A program made the translations under genes and the position numbers. A DNA stretch of 64,000 nt, taken from assembly GCA_017965425.1 (NCBI GenBank), contig JAGCPY010000065.1:1-64000 (forward strand). Direction: 5' to 3'. The first letter of the stretch is position 1. Every line of letters begins with the position of its first letter. Positions 7,831 to 17,150 of this stretch are shown here, in pieces. The notes under the pieces were generated by a model, which saw nothing but the letters and a program-made list of their open reading frames with translations, was not told the origin of the DNA and searched no databases. The DNA comes from Bacteroidaceae bacterium (lineage in GTDB: Bacteria > Bacteroidota > Bacteroidia > Bacteroidales > Bacteroidaceae).

Positions 7831-9104
7831 ATGCGATAGAATTTGAAAATATAGGTAAGCAGTACCGATTAGGCCTGGTTTCGTCAGGCACTATCAGCCA
7901 CGACCTGAACCGCTGGTGGACTATGAATGTGCTGCGTAAGGAAGACCCCTATCTGCGCATCGGTGAGACCAACGACCGTGCACATCGAGGCAAGAGCGAT
8001 TATGTCTGGGCATTGAAGGACATTAACTTTAGCGTTGAAGAAGGTGATGTCGTCGGCATTATTGGTAAGAATGGAGCGGGAAAGAGTACCTTGCTGAAGC
8101 TTCTCTCACGTGTCACAGCACCCACAACAGGCACAATTCGTGCCCGTGGCCGTATCGCCTCTTTGTTGGAGGTCGGCACTGGTTTCCACCCCGAGATGAC
8201 AGGTCGCGAGAATATCTACATGAACGGAGCCATCATGGGCATGACCAAGGCCGAGATAACCCGCAAGCTGGATGAGATTGTCGATTTCTCTGGATGTGAA
8301 CGCTATATCGACACCCCTGTTAAGCGCTACTCCTCGGGCATGACCGTCCGTTTGGGTTTCGCCATCGCCGCCCACCTCGAACCCGAGATCCTCGTAGTTG
8401 ATGAAGTCCTCGCTGTGGGCGATGCCGAGTTCCAGAAGAAAGCAATTGGAAAGATGCAAGATGTCTCGCGAGGGGAAGGAAGAACAGTGCTCTTTGTCAG
8501 TCATAATATGGCAGCAGTAAGAAGGTTGTGCAAAAAAGGCGTAGTCCTGGCAAATGGACAGCTTCATTATCAAGGTGAGATAAACTCTGCGATTGATGAG
8601 TATATGATGCTCTCCTTTGCAATCTCATCGGGCACTTCTGTCGCCAATCTTCCAAGGACGGGTAAATGCTCAGGGAAAATTAAATTTATTGGAATAGAGT
8701 TCCTTGATAGGAATAATATGCCTATTACACCCCATTGTGGCCAATTCCTTAGAATAAGGCTAAAATTAAATGCTGTAGAAAAACTTAATGGATGTAGGAT
8801 ATCTTTGGGTGTGTACGATATGTTTGGGAGTATCTTGACAACATTCCCAACAGACGTTACAATGGATTCTTTTCATATCGAAAAAGGCGAGCACTATGCA
8901 ATACTAGACATAGAGAAACTACCCTTGACCGTAGGTTCTTACAGATTATTATTATGGAGTGACATCTATAAAGAATGTGCGGATTATATTGATCGTATCA
9001 TCATAATGAATGTTGAACAAGATGACTTTTATGGACTCGGAAGAGAAATACCAAGTCATGTCTTTGGTAAGGTCGTATTATGTGAACACAAATGGAGTGT
9101 ATAA
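7827..9104 (+). CDS. wzt: ABC transporter ATPase for polysaccharide export with C-terminal substrate-binding domain (Wzt)
   Basis: The 425-residue protein has an ATPase domain (about 1-245) with Walker A GKNGAGKS (K86), signature YSSGM (about 168), Walker B EILVVDE (about 188-194) and a SHNM switch (about 224). Residues about 275-425 form a beta-rich Wzt C-terminal domain of the kind that recognises the finished polymer. The ATPase part is GC-rich, but from about 8480 the DNA becomes clearly AT-rich and remains so through the glycosyltransferases. This places a composition break close to the domain boundary and suggests that the substrate-reading part came with the downstream cassette. Confidence 0.93.
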   Translation: MNAIEFENIGKQYRLGLVSSGTISHDLNRWWTMNVLRKEDPYLRIGETNDRAHRGKSDYVWALKDINFSVEEGDVVGIIGKNGAGKSTLLKLLSRVTAPTTGTIRARGRIASLLEVGTGFHPEMTGRENIYMNGAIMGMTKAEITRKLDEIVDFSGCERYIDTPVKRYSSGMTVRLGFAIAAHLEPEILVVDEVLAVGDAEFQKKAIGKMQDVSRGEGRTVLFVSHNMAAVRRLCKKGVVLANGQLHYQGEINSAIDEYMMLSFAISSGTSVANLPRTGKCSGKIKFIGIEFLDRNNMPITPHCGQFLRIRLKLNAVEKLNGCRISLGVYDMFGSILTTFPTDVTMDSFHIEKGEHYAILDIEKLPLTVGSYRLLLWSDIYKECADYIDRIIIMNVEQDDFYGLGREIPSHVFGKVVLCEHKWSV

Positions 9105-9116
9105 CAACCATGGTAT

Positions 9117-10163
9117 ATGATAAAAAAAATAATTCGCGGAATCATACTCAGATATAAAGAGTACAAGCCCTTTATTATTAGGCCAAAATGTATGATTTTT
9201 CTCTTTGGCTCACCTGGGCATGGAAACATGGGAGACCAAGCCCAGACATATTGTATTCAAAAATGGCTAGAAAAAAATTATCCTAGATATGGGTTGAAGA
9301 TTTATACTTTATGCCAATCAACAGAAAAGACATTTAGCCTGTTAAGACGGTTTATCCGAAAAAATGACATGCTAATATGTCATAGCGGATATCATATAAC
9401 AGATTTATATGATGAGAGACTTCCTTATATGGAATTGGCCAAGCGCTTTAAAGACCATCGAATAATAGTATTTCCACAAACGGTCTTTTTCAATGACAAA
9501 AGCAAACTTCAGGAAAACGCTGAGGTATTCAATAATCACGGGAATTTATTGCTCATGTGTAGAGATGAGGTGTCATATAAAGCGGCGCAGCAGTATTTCA
9601 CGTCATGCAAACTACTATTAATGCCCGATATTGTAACATCTTTAATAGGAACATACGATTATACAAAGATACGAAAGGGTGTTCTCTTCTGCATTCGTAA
9701 CGACAAAGAGGCCTTTTACCCCAAAAAGGATTTAGATTCATTGAAAGAGCGATTTGAAGCATCTAATATAATGACACATGTGACCGATACCACACTGCAA
9801 TTAGATACTCAATATATCATCCAAAACAGAGAGAAAATACTATTAGAACTATTCGAAGAATACTCCCGATATCAAGTAGTTATTACAGATCGGTATCATG
9901 GAACCATCTTTTCATTAATAGCATGTACCCCTGTTGTCGTTATCGGTTCAACAGATCACAAATTGAGCTCTGGCGTGAAATGGTTCCCAGAGGAATTCTC
10001 AGAATATGTTTCGTTTGCAAACTCTTTAGACGAAGCTTATCTCAAAGCGACGGATGTCATTGCAAGGCAAAAATCCGCTCCCGCACTTCCTCCATACTTT
10101 AAGGTAAAATATTATGATGGACTCAAACAACGGATTGAAGAAGTTTTTTCCTCACCTGTGTGA
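9117..10163 (+). CDS. Polysaccharide pyruvyl transferase family protein
   Basis: A 348-residue protein of the PF04230 family, which transfers pyruvate from phosphoenolpyruvate to a sugar as a ketal, or in some members has other roles. The N-terminal motif FGSPGHGNMGDQAQTYCIQK is the family's glycine-rich start. The C-terminal motif VVITDRYHGTIFSLIACTPVV, with Arg and His, is the conserved active-site region. DNA is AT-rich. Its 3' end overlaps the next gene by 50 bases. Pairing with an FrhB-like Fe-S protein is common in Bacteroidetes and archaeal/clostridial polysaccharide loci. A negatively charged pyruvate decoration on the polymer is the likely result. Confidence 0.85.
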   Translation: MIKKIIRGIILRYKEYKPFIIRPKCMIFLFGSPGHGNMGDQAQTYCIQKWLEKNYPRYGLKIYTLCQSTEKTFSLLRRFIRKNDMLICHSGYHITDLYDERLPYMELAKRFKDHRIIVFPQTVFFNDKSKLQENAEVFNNHGNLLLMCRDEVSYKAAQQYFTSCKLLLMPDIVTSLIGTYDYTKIRKGVLFCIRNDKEAFYPKKDLDSLKERFEASNIMTHVTDTTLQLDTQYIIQNREKILLELFEEYSRYQVVITDRYHGTIFSLIACTPVVVIGSTDHKLSSGVKWFPEEFSEYVSFANSLDEAYLKATDVIARQKSAPALPPYFKVKYYDGLKQRIEEVFSSPV

Positions 10164-11379
10164 TGAAGATAGCTGCACAGGGTGTCTTTCATGCTATAAT
10201 GTATGTCGTCATGATGCCATCTCGCTGAGGACTGACGACGAGGGTTTCATTCATCCAATGGTTCAATCGGATTTATGTGTTGGTTGTAAACAATGTGAGA
10301 ATGCCTGCCCAATACAACGGAACCTACAGAAGCATCCAGTTGCCAACATCTCGTATGCGGCATGGACGAAAGACAAAAGTGTCCTTCGAAACAGCTCTTC
10401 TGGTGGCATATATTCGGTGATTGCTGATTATGTATTAAAAAATAACGGTATTGTATATGGTGCAGCGTTTGATGAAAAATGGAATCTGCGTCATATAGCG
10501 ACAACAGATGAAGATAGTTTCTCCCAAACACGTGGGTCAAAGTATGTAGCAAGTTCAGTAGGAACTACTTTCCGAGAGGTCAAGGAGCATCTTTCTCATG
10601 GGATAATGGTTCTATATTCTGGAACCCCATGTCAGATTGCAGGACTGAAGTCGTATCTTGAGATATGTAAATGTAATACGGACAGCTTATTTACGATTGA
10701 CCTCGTGTGCCATGGGGTACCTTCTCCAATAGTTTTTAAAGCAAATATCACCTTTTTAGAAAACAAATTTAAATCAAAGATAAAAGCATTTTCTTTTCGA
10801 GAAAAGAAATGGAGTTGGTTAAGGTTCAACCAATTTGCATCATTTGAAAATGGTGCTCAATACAGGGGGAAATGGGAGGAAGATTGTTTTTATCGGGGGT
10901 TTCTACGAGAATACTACCTTCGTCCAAGTTGTTATCAATGTCTTTTTGCGACAGAATCACGCTGTGGAGACTTTACTCTCTGTGACTACTGGGGATATTA
11001 TAAAAAGAAAGGTGAAACAGTTAATAAAGACTGGGGGGTATCATTGGTAATACCTAACAGCAAGAAAGCAAAAGAACTTTGGAATATTATTCTACCTCAG
11101 GCCTTTGCATACCAGCGCGACATCCACGAAGCGATGAATAGTAATCAAGCTTTCCACCAATGTTTTAAAGCATCACCGCTTCGAGAAGACTTCTGGAAAG
11201 ATTTCCGAAACAAAGGATTTGAAGGTGTCATAGATAAATATTTGTTCCCAGATGATATCTCACCACAATTCAAAAGGATATACAGATTGGGAAGAAATGT
11301 CAATAGGATGCTTGAAATCATGGCACGGCCCAAACGAAGTATGTTTAATATACTCCGAAAATTAAGACACGAATCCTGA
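10114..11379 (+). CDS. FrhB-like iron-sulfur protein (coenzyme F420 hydrogenase beta-subunit family)
   Basis: The 421-residue protein begins with two ferredoxin-type 4Fe-4S motifs: CTGCLSCYNVC (about 20-30) and CVGCKQCENACP (about 51-62). It continues with the FrhB N and C domains: NSSSGGIYSVIADYVL, then YSGTPCQIAGLKSYL and DLVCHGVPSP, which carry conserved cysteines. FrhB proteins bind flavin and pass electrons, yet in polysaccharide loci without F420 their reaction is not known; they often sit beside pyruvyl transferases, as here. The start at 10114 lies inside the upstream gene and is needed to retain the first cysteine motif. Confidence 0.85.
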   Translation: MMDSNNGLKKFFPHLCDEDSCTGCLSCYNVCRHDAISLRTDDEGFIHPMVQSDLCVGCKQCENACPIQRNLQKHPVANISYAAWTKDKSVLRNSSSGGIYSVIADYVLKNNGIVYGAAFDEKWNLRHIATTDEDSFSQTRGSKYVASSVGTTFREVKEHLSHGIMVLYSGTPCQIAGLKSYLEICKCNTDSLFTIDLVCHGVPSPIVFKANITFLENKFKSKIKAFSFREKKWSWLRFNQFASFENGAQYRGKWEEDCFYRGFLREYYLRPSCYQCLFATESRCGDFTLCDYWGYYKKKGETVNKDWGVSLVIPNSKKAKELWNIILPQAFAYQRDIHEAMNSNQAFHQCFKASPLREDFWKDFRNKGFEGVIDKYLFPDDISPQFKRIYRLGRNVNRMLEIMARPKRSMFNILRKLRHES

Positions 11380-11382
11380 CGT

Positions 11383-12387
11383 ATGAATGTGAAAGTTTCC
11401 ATCATCATCCCCATCTATAAGGTAGAACCATATATTGAACGGTGCATAAAATCCGTGCTACATCAGACCTATCGGAATCTGGAAGTAATTCTTGTAGATG
11501 ACTGTACGCCTGATCGTAGCATGGAACTTGCGAAACAACTTATTAACGATGATGAAAAAAATAACGATTTTCGTTTCATATATCTAAAACATGACCACAA
11601 TCGTGGACTCTCTGCTGCCCGCAATACAGGTATTGATGCCGCAACTGGGGATTACGTTTTTTTTCTGGATAGCGACGATGAGATTACGGAGAATTGTATA
11701 GCCCTATTGGCTCAGCCGTTAATCAAGTTTCCGTATAATTTTGTCATGGGTTATTATGAAGCAAAAGGAAAAACATTCCCAAAGCAAGACGTAAGGGGGG
11801 AATTACTAAACCAAAAAGTTATTGCAAAGTCATATCATAATAATCAATGGCATTGTATGGCATGGAACAAATTATGCAATCTCTCCTATATTAAAAAACA
11901 TGGTTTGTTATTTCAAGAAGGTCTCATTCATGAAGATGAATTATGGAGCGCACTTTTAGCGTCCACCGCTACGTCTATATACTGTGTTGACATTTGTACT
12001 TACATCTATTATATCCGTGAGAATTCCATCACAGAAGAAGAAGGTACTGACATAAAATTGCACCATTATAAGCGTGTCCTCCAAGGTTTTTATGAATTTC
12101 AAGAAGCCAAGAATATAAGTTTTGAAGGGGTGGAAGATGTCGAGAACAGAATTATCGAAATACTGGTATCCTTTATGAAACGGGAAGGTGTTCCTCCCTA
12201 TCAAAGGTATCTTACGCTACGACAATGTGACAAGCGATCAATTGGTACAAGAAAAAAAGTATATTGTTCTTTTAAATCTAAGATATTGAATCTTGACAAG
12301 TTTATGCCTCATTTAATAGGCTATGTTTATAAGAAAGCCCTGTCAATTATTATTCATTTGAAGACCACCATTCAGATCTCCTTTTAA
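11383..12387 (+). CDS. Family 2 glycosyltransferase
   Basis: A 334-residue GT2 (GT-A fold) enzyme. The N-terminus has the nucleotide-binding start VSIIIPIYKVEPYIERCIKS, VLVDDCTPD, then RGLSAARNTGIDAATGDYVFFLDSDDE with the metal-binding DSDD motif near residue 97. A conserved WHCMAWNKL and HEDELW segment follows, the probable catalytic base region of this subfamily. It starts three bases after the preceding stop and ends two bases before the next start. DNA is strongly AT-rich. Confidence 0.88.
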   Translation: MNVKVSIIIPIYKVEPYIERCIKSVLHQTYRNLEVILVDDCTPDRSMELAKQLINDDEKNNDFRFIYLKHDHNRGLSAARNTGIDAATGDYVFFLDSDDEITENCIALLAQPLIKFPYNFVMGYYEAKGKTFPKQDVRGELLNQKVIAKSYHNNQWHCMAWNKLCNLSYIKKHGLLFQEGLIHEDELWSALLASTATSIYCVDICTYIYYIRENSITEEEGTDIKLHHYKRVLQGFYEFQEAKNISFEGVEDVENRIIEILVSFMKREGVPPYQRYLTLRQCDKRSIGTRKKVYCSFKSKILNLDKFMPHLIGYVYKKALSIIIHLKTTIQISF

Positions 12388-12389
12388 CC

Positions 12390-13538
12390 ATGAGAATCCT
12401 CTACGACCATCAAGCTTTCGATATGCAGACCCATGGCGGTGTGTCGCGTAGCTTTGTGGAACTGTATAAGCATTTACCCAAGGACGTGGAAGGGAAATTC
12501 AGTGTACTGGAGACAAATAACGTGTACCTCAAAGAGCTCTTTCCGATGTTACCGCAAAGAGAATATCAGTATCATGAATTCCTGGGTGGTTTAGAGTTCC
12601 GCGGTAAAGGTTACCTCCATCGTTTATATGACAAGCTGACACACGGAGGTTATTATCCAAATTATAACGAGAACTATTCTATTGAGTTATTGAAGGGAGG
12701 AAACTTCGATGTGTTCCATCCCACCTTTTTCGATGACTATTTTCTGCCATATCTGAATGGAAAGCCTTTTGTGCTGACTATTCATGACATGATTCCAGAA
12801 CTATATCCTCAATTCTTTGCAAAGGATGATAGGCAAATTGTCATGAAACGTAAGTTGGCACCATTGGCCAGCGCTATCATTGCTGTCAGCGAAAACACGA
12901 AAAACGATATAATAAGTATATTAAATGTACCAGAGGACAAGGTGCATGTCGTTTATCATGGTTGCTCCTTAACTCCACAGAGTGAGTCCAACGGACCAGA
13001 TACAAAACCTTACATTCTCTATGTTGGAGAACGATGGGGGTACAAGAACTTCTCATCTTTTATACAATATGCTATAGAGATTCTGAAGTGTCGTCCCGAT
13101 TTGCAGATTATATGTACAGGACGTCCATTCAGTGATGAAGAACTGCTGCTCTTTTCATCTCTTGGTATTAGTCAGCGAGTGCATCATCATTGGGTTGATA
13201 ATGATGAAGATTTGTATGCTCTCTATCATCACGCTCTTTGCTTTGTCTATCCAAGTGCATACGAGGGCTTTGGAATTCCCATCTTGGAAGCATATCTAGC
13301 AGGATGTCCAGTTTTACTGAATAATGCAAGTTGCTTTCCTGAGATAGCAGGCAATGCCGCTGTATATTTCACCATGAATGAAAAGGGATCTAATCTTTCG
13401 GAAGTTTTGGAAAAGGTTCTTGCTATGAACGAGACTCAAAGGAAGATACTTATAAACAGACAGTACGAACAACTGAAGAGGTATTCATGGGAAAAGAGTG
13501 CTGAAAAGCTAACAATAATATATGAGTCTGTATTATGA
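12390..13538 (+). CDS. Family 4 glycosyltransferase
   Basis: This 382-residue GT-B enzyme resembles mannosyltransferase-type GT4 proteins. The N-terminal acceptor lobe has a HGGVSRSFVEL glycine loop and LTIHDMIPE. The donor lobe begins near residue 205 (YILYVGERWGYKNFSSFI) and contains the E-x7-E motif in YEGFGIPILEAYLAGCPVL, followed by CFPEIAGNAAVYF. These are hallmarks of retaining nucleotide-sugar enzymes. The stop overlaps the next start as ATGA (13535-13538). Confidence 0.9.
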   Translation: MRILYDHQAFDMQTHGGVSRSFVELYKHLPKDVEGKFSVLETNNVYLKELFPMLPQREYQYHEFLGGLEFRGKGYLHRLYDKLTHGGYYPNYNENYSIELLKGGNFDVFHPTFFDDYFLPYLNGKPFVLTIHDMIPELYPQFFAKDDRQIVMKRKLAPLASAIIAVSENTKNDIISILNVPEDKVHVVYHGCSLTPQSESNGPDTKPYILYVGERWGYKNFSSFIQYAIEILKCRPDLQIICTGRPFSDEELLLFSSLGISQRVHHHWVDNDEDLYALYHHALCFVYPSAYEGFGIPILEAYLAGCPVLLNNASCFPEIAGNAAVYFTMNEKGSNLSEVLEKVLAMNETQRKILINRQYEQLKRYSWEKSAEKLTIIYESVL

Positions 13539-14374
13539 CCCTTTCCATCATTACCATCAACTATAATAATTGTGATTGGCTACAAAAGACCATCGACTCT
13601 GTGCTGGCTCAGACATGGAAGGATTATGAATGGATTGTCATCGACGGCGGTAGCACGGACGGCAGTCGCGAGCTAATAGAACAGTATCAGGAACACTTTG
13701 CCTACTGGTGCTCTGAGCCTGACAAGGGGGTGTATAATGCCATGAACAAGGGTATTGCGAAAGCCAAAGGAGAATACTTGTTGTTTTTGAATTCTGGGGA
13801 TCGTCTATATGACCCGGCAGTCCTGAGCAAGGTCTGGAGCAAGGAGCACTACGCGGATATCATAAGTGGTCAAGTCATTTATGCTAATGGTCATTTGTTG
13901 AGGACTTGTGATCATAGTATAGCGAAACAATTAATCTTGGATACGCTGAACCATCAAGGATCTTTTATAAAAAGAGAGCTCTTTCAATCCTATAAGTATT
14001 CAGAAGATTATAAAATCGTCTCTGATTGGATGGCATGGATACAATGGCTTTTATTTGAAAACAGATCTTTTGAATATGTTTCGACTATCATTGCTATTCA
14101 AGAAGTGGTTGGAATTAGTAGTGAAAGGAGTGAAGTAGAAAGAGAGAGAGAAAGAGCTTTGAAGGAATTTTTCGGCTCTCGAATGGCTGTAGAATTACCT
14201 GTCGTATATGCTAAATTAGAAAAACCGATCATCAAAAGGATTCTCTATTTGGAGACTCATGGAAGACTCTTATTCCAGTTCCTACATTATTTTACGGCCA
14301 TCCTTGTAAAGATCCACGATTTCTTTTGCCATAAAACATCTTTTTCTCGTTACGAAGAGAGTAAAAAGCGATAA
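13535..14374 (+). CDS. Family 2 glycosyltransferase
   Basis: A 279-residue GT2 enzyme with LSIITINYNNCDWLQKTIDS, WIVIDGGSTDGS, then GVYNAMNKGIAKAKGEYLLFLNSGD. This NSGD variant in place of DxD is common in the subfamily that includes WcaA/WcaE-like colanic-acid transferases. A C-terminal hydrophobic stretch (about 247-265) may touch the membrane. It is followed by 109 bases without a gene. Confidence 0.87.
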   Translation: MTLSIITINYNNCDWLQKTIDSVLAQTWKDYEWIVIDGGSTDGSRELIEQYQEHFAYWCSEPDKGVYNAMNKGIAKAKGEYLLFLNSGDRLYDPAVLSKVWSKEHYADIISGQVIYANGHLLRTCDHSIAKQLILDTLNHQGSFIKRELFQSYKYSEDYKIVSDWMAWIQWLLFENRSFEYVSTIIAIQEVVGISSERSEVERERERALKEFFGSRMAVELPVVYAKLEKPIIKRILYLETHGRLLFQFLHYFTAILVKIHDFFCHKTSFSRYEESKKR

Positions 14375-14483
14375 CACATATTTTTTACTTTGGGAGTAAA
14401 GAATTCGCCCGAATATTGGCAACATATTTCCTTTGTGGGCTTTTGGCCTAACTTATTAATTTCACGAAATTACATTTTCATCA

Positions 14484-15485
14484 GTGTCTGAATACCGTTC
14501 ACTTATTTCTATCATCATAGCTGTCTATAATTCTGAGGAATACCTCGGGAGATGTTTTGACAGCATTATTGCCCAGACCTATACGCGTTGGGAAGCTATT
14601 GTCGTAGATGATGGGAGTACGGATCACTCTTTGGAGATCTGCCGCGAATATGCAAAAAAAGATTCAAGGTTTCGAGTCTATCACAAAGATAATGGTGGGG
14701 TGAGTTCTGCTCGACAGTATGGTATTGACAGGCTGAGTGATGGAAGTGTTTACAGCATTCATGTAGATCCCGATGACTGGGTTGACCCTATGATGCTCGA
14801 ATCGCTATACAACAAAGCCATGGAAAGTGAAGCGGACATGGTTATCTGTGATTTCTTTTATAACCTTCCAGTCCGAGAAATCTATATTGACCAGAATCCC
14901 AAGTCAGAACAACCGAAACAAGTGCTCGGGGTATTATTCCAGGGGCTTCATGGGAGTCTCTGTAATAAATTGATAAGATCTGATAGTTACAACAAGTTTG
15001 GCATCCGATTTCCTGTGGGATTAGACTATTGCGAAGATTTATTTGTGAATATAGCCTTGCTGCAAAGAATAGATAACGTGGCTTATTTGCCGCAAGCGTT
15101 CTACCATTATGACCAATATAGTAATCCAAATCCAGCAACGAGGAATGAGTGTAGTTCGCGAATAGATTTTACTCGCACAGAGGTCGTGAAAAGGACGCGG
15201 CTGATTGTAAAGGAAGAATTAAAGAATTGGCAGTATTATCTCTTTGAGGCACACAATGCATTTAGTATTCTCGATGGGGGCAGTATGAGTATGAAGGCTT
15301 TTCGGGAGTTCTTTCATGACATTCCGATGTCAGTGCTTTTACATCGTCATACTGGTTACGTCAGAACATTCTTGACGTGTCTTGTAGTTCATTTGCATTT
15401 TAGTCGAGATTTGGTGATTCGTTCCTACAATAATTATCTCGCCTTCCGGCAGATGGTTATTAACACAAAACAAAGTGTATTGTAA
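14484..15485 (+). CDS. Family 2 glycosyltransferase with GTG start
   Basis: A 333-residue GT2 enzyme: LISIIIAVYNSEEYLGRCFDS, AIVVDDGSTDHS, NGGVSSARQYGIDRL, then HVDPDDW carrying the DxD-like metal site. A LHGSLCNKLIR segment and DYCEDLFVN resemble the catalytic part of capsule GT2 proteins. The only plausible start is GTG 14484, directly before the nucleotide-binding strand. The gene is AT-rich. Confidence 0.85.
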   Translation: MSEYRSLISIIIAVYNSEEYLGRCFDSIIAQTYTRWEAIVVDDGSTDHSLEICREYAKKDSRFRVYHKDNGGVSSARQYGIDRLSDGSVYSIHVDPDDWVDPMMLESLYNKAMESEADMVICDFFYNLPVREIYIDQNPKSEQPKQVLGVLFQGLHGSLCNKLIRSDSYNKFGIRFPVGLDYCEDLFVNIALLQRIDNVAYLPQAFYHYDQYSNPNPATRNECSSRIDFTRTEVVKRTRLIVKEELKNWQYYLFEAHNAFSILDGGSMSMKAFREFFHDIPMSVLLHRHTGYVRTFLTCLVVHLHFSRDLVIRSYNNYLAFRQMVINTKQSVL

Positions 15486-15499
15486 GTAATTCCAGTCCT

Positions 15500-16429
15500 A
15501 TGAACGTTATTCCTATTGTCTTTGCATTTGATAAGAATATGGAAATGCCTGCTGGTGTTTGCATGACATCTTTGTTGGAGAATGCTGATAGTGAAACCTT
15601 CTATGATATATTTGTCCTGCATCATCCTGATTGCGATTTCTCCACCAGTATGCTCAACAAACTTCCCAAGATGTATGGCAATTGCAAATTGGCGTTTAGA
15701 AAAGTGGGGAACGAATTTGTTGGAGCATATCAGATTCGAGGAATCACAGAGGCTGCTTATTATCGACTTATCGCTCCTGAACTGATTCCCGAATATGGCA
15801 AGTTCTTATATTCTGACGTGGACGTGATATTCCGAGAGGATTTAGGGAAATATTATATAATAGATCTGAAAGATAATTTCTTTGGAGCTGTAGAAACCTG
15901 TGCTGCCTTAAGTCCGGATGAACAGAAGTTTATGACGGATGTACTTGGATATGACTATAGGGATGGCTATTATTATGATGGCAATTTGGTGGTTAATGCT
16001 ACCAGACTTCTTGATGAGGGGAAGATGCAGGAATTCAGAGAATTGGGAAAGAATAAGTATAATCAGCAGGAAATGATGGTTATCAATCTGGCCTGTAAGG
16101 GTAGGATTGCTCCCATGACACCAGCTTATTGCTTGACTACAACTCTTTATTCGCTCATTGTTAATAGACGAAAGGAGATGGAAGAGCTGTTTGGTGTTCA
16201 GGAGATTGAACATGCCCTTAAGTCAGGGATTGTACATTATAATGGGGCAAAACCCTGGAATCAGCCATGTCCCAACATGGATGTCTGGTGGTATTATTAT
16301 CGTAAGTCCGTTTTTTACGATGAAAAGTTTACCCATGATTTTTGGATCGGGCAAAGGGATAGTCTTATTAGAATGCCTCTATTAAAACGTATAAAGCAAC
16401 TGCTACGATATCCACTAGACAGAAAGTGA
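15500..16429 (+). CDS. Family 8 glycosyltransferase (LgtC/galactosyl- or glucosyltransferase type)
   Basis: The 309-residue protein fits GT8: IPIVFAFDKNMEMPAGVCMTSLLENA at the start, AAYYRLIAPELIP, then YSDVDVIFREDL with the DxD motif, and near the C-terminus HYNGAKPWNQPC, whose His binds the metal. GT8 enzymes are retaining and commonly transfer galactose or glucose to lipopolysaccharide. It is the last gene of the operon; a hairpin follows 56 bases downstream. Confidence 0.88.
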   Translation: MNVIPIVFAFDKNMEMPAGVCMTSLLENADSETFYDIFVLHHPDCDFSTSMLNKLPKMYGNCKLAFRKVGNEFVGAYQIRGITEAAYYRLIAPELIPEYGKFLYSDVDVIFREDLGKYYIIDLKDNFFGAVETCAALSPDEQKFMTDVLGYDYRDGYYYDGNLVVNATRLLDEGKMQEFRELGKNKYNQQEMMVINLACKGRIAPMTPAYCLTTTLYSLIVNRRKEMEELFGVQEIEHALKSGIVHYNGAKPWNQPCPNMDVWWYYYRKSVFYDEKFTHDFWIGQRDSLIRMPLLKRIKQLLRYPLDRK

Positions 16430-16485
16430 CTTTTTATGATTTGAAGCTTCCAATTCTATAAACCACGCATGACTTCAAATTCCAA

Positions 16486-16517
16486 GAGGGCGGCGGTGCA
16501 TGAGCATCGTCGCCCTC
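16486..16517 (+). terminator. Stem-loop downstream of the polysaccharide operon
   Basis: A 13-bp stem (16486-16498 with 16505-16517) and a 6-base loop. Two positions are G-U wobbles when read as plus-strand RNA, consistent with a plus-strand role. No strong T-run follows, so it may be a terminator or an mRNA 3' end stabiliser. Confidence 0.5.
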
Positions 16518-16739
16518 AATCGTTATAATTGGTGTCTGCAAGATTATAAGACTATCTTCGCACTTACGAGCACTCTTGTTGTTGCCCCAAATACCAATTA
16601 TCTATCACCTTTTAGCATAATAGATTGTAGAATAATGTGATAGGGGGGATAGATGAGGTGATGGATGTGGCGGAGGGTGATGGGAAAGGGCCTGCATAGC
16701 CAGTGCCTGCGGTAGATTGTCTCAAGTGAATTGATTATT

Positions 16740-16805
16740 CCATGATGATGGAATGATTGTTCCATCATCATGGAATGATTGTTCGGTCATGATGGAATGA
16801 TTGGC
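16740..16805. repeat. Three 22-bp tandem repeats with TTCCAn6GGAA palindrome
   Basis: Units at 16740-16761, 16762-16783 and 16784-16805 share ATGGAATGATTG; the first two differ only in the centre (GATGAT versus CATCAT). Each boundary gives an inverted TTCCA...TGGAA. A related 22-bp pair is at 55179-55222. Confidence 0.8.
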
Positions 16806-16862
16806 AAACGTAAGTGAATTGGGTGGGGGGAGATGGCAGAAGTGGCTATCGTAGGCAGACTT

Positions 16863-17150
16863 TCAGCGTAGAATCGCCGACGCAGAGGATGACGGTCTGA
16901 GGCTGGCGGAGGATAGTGGGGAATTATCGGAGGCGGAAAAGCTCACTTGCATGTCGTTCTCGGCGGAGAAACTTGCAGAGAGGAGACTGGCGGGTAAGGC
17001 GGATATGCCTACGAGCAGTTCGCTGTCGAAGGTCTCGATGTCCTTGAAGCCGTTACATGGTTCGGCCTCACTATAAGCCGCGATGGCAGTCTCTGGGACG
17101 TGAAGAGTGGCCAGGTCGATAAAGGAGTTATTGAAGACTATTGGTGTCCG
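16863..17150 (-). pseudogene. Remnant of a BspA-like leucine-rich-repeat surface protein (C-terminal part)
   Basis: Read on the minus strand from about 17150 to a stop at 16863-16865, the frame gives FNNSFIDLATLHVPETAIA, then AYSEAEPCNGFKDIETF. This matches the well-known final repeat of BspA-like LRR proteins (...TLyVPxxAxxxYxxAxxWxxFxxI). There is no start codon or upstream repeat; the sequence upstream is a dispersed repeat. It is therefore a decayed fragment, probably cut by an insertion-type event at about 17140-17235. The assignment rests on this motif alone. Confidence 0.55.

Noticed and set aside
16740-16805. CRISPR array
   Set aside because: The repeats are direct tandem units without unique spacers of constant length, and no cas genes are near.
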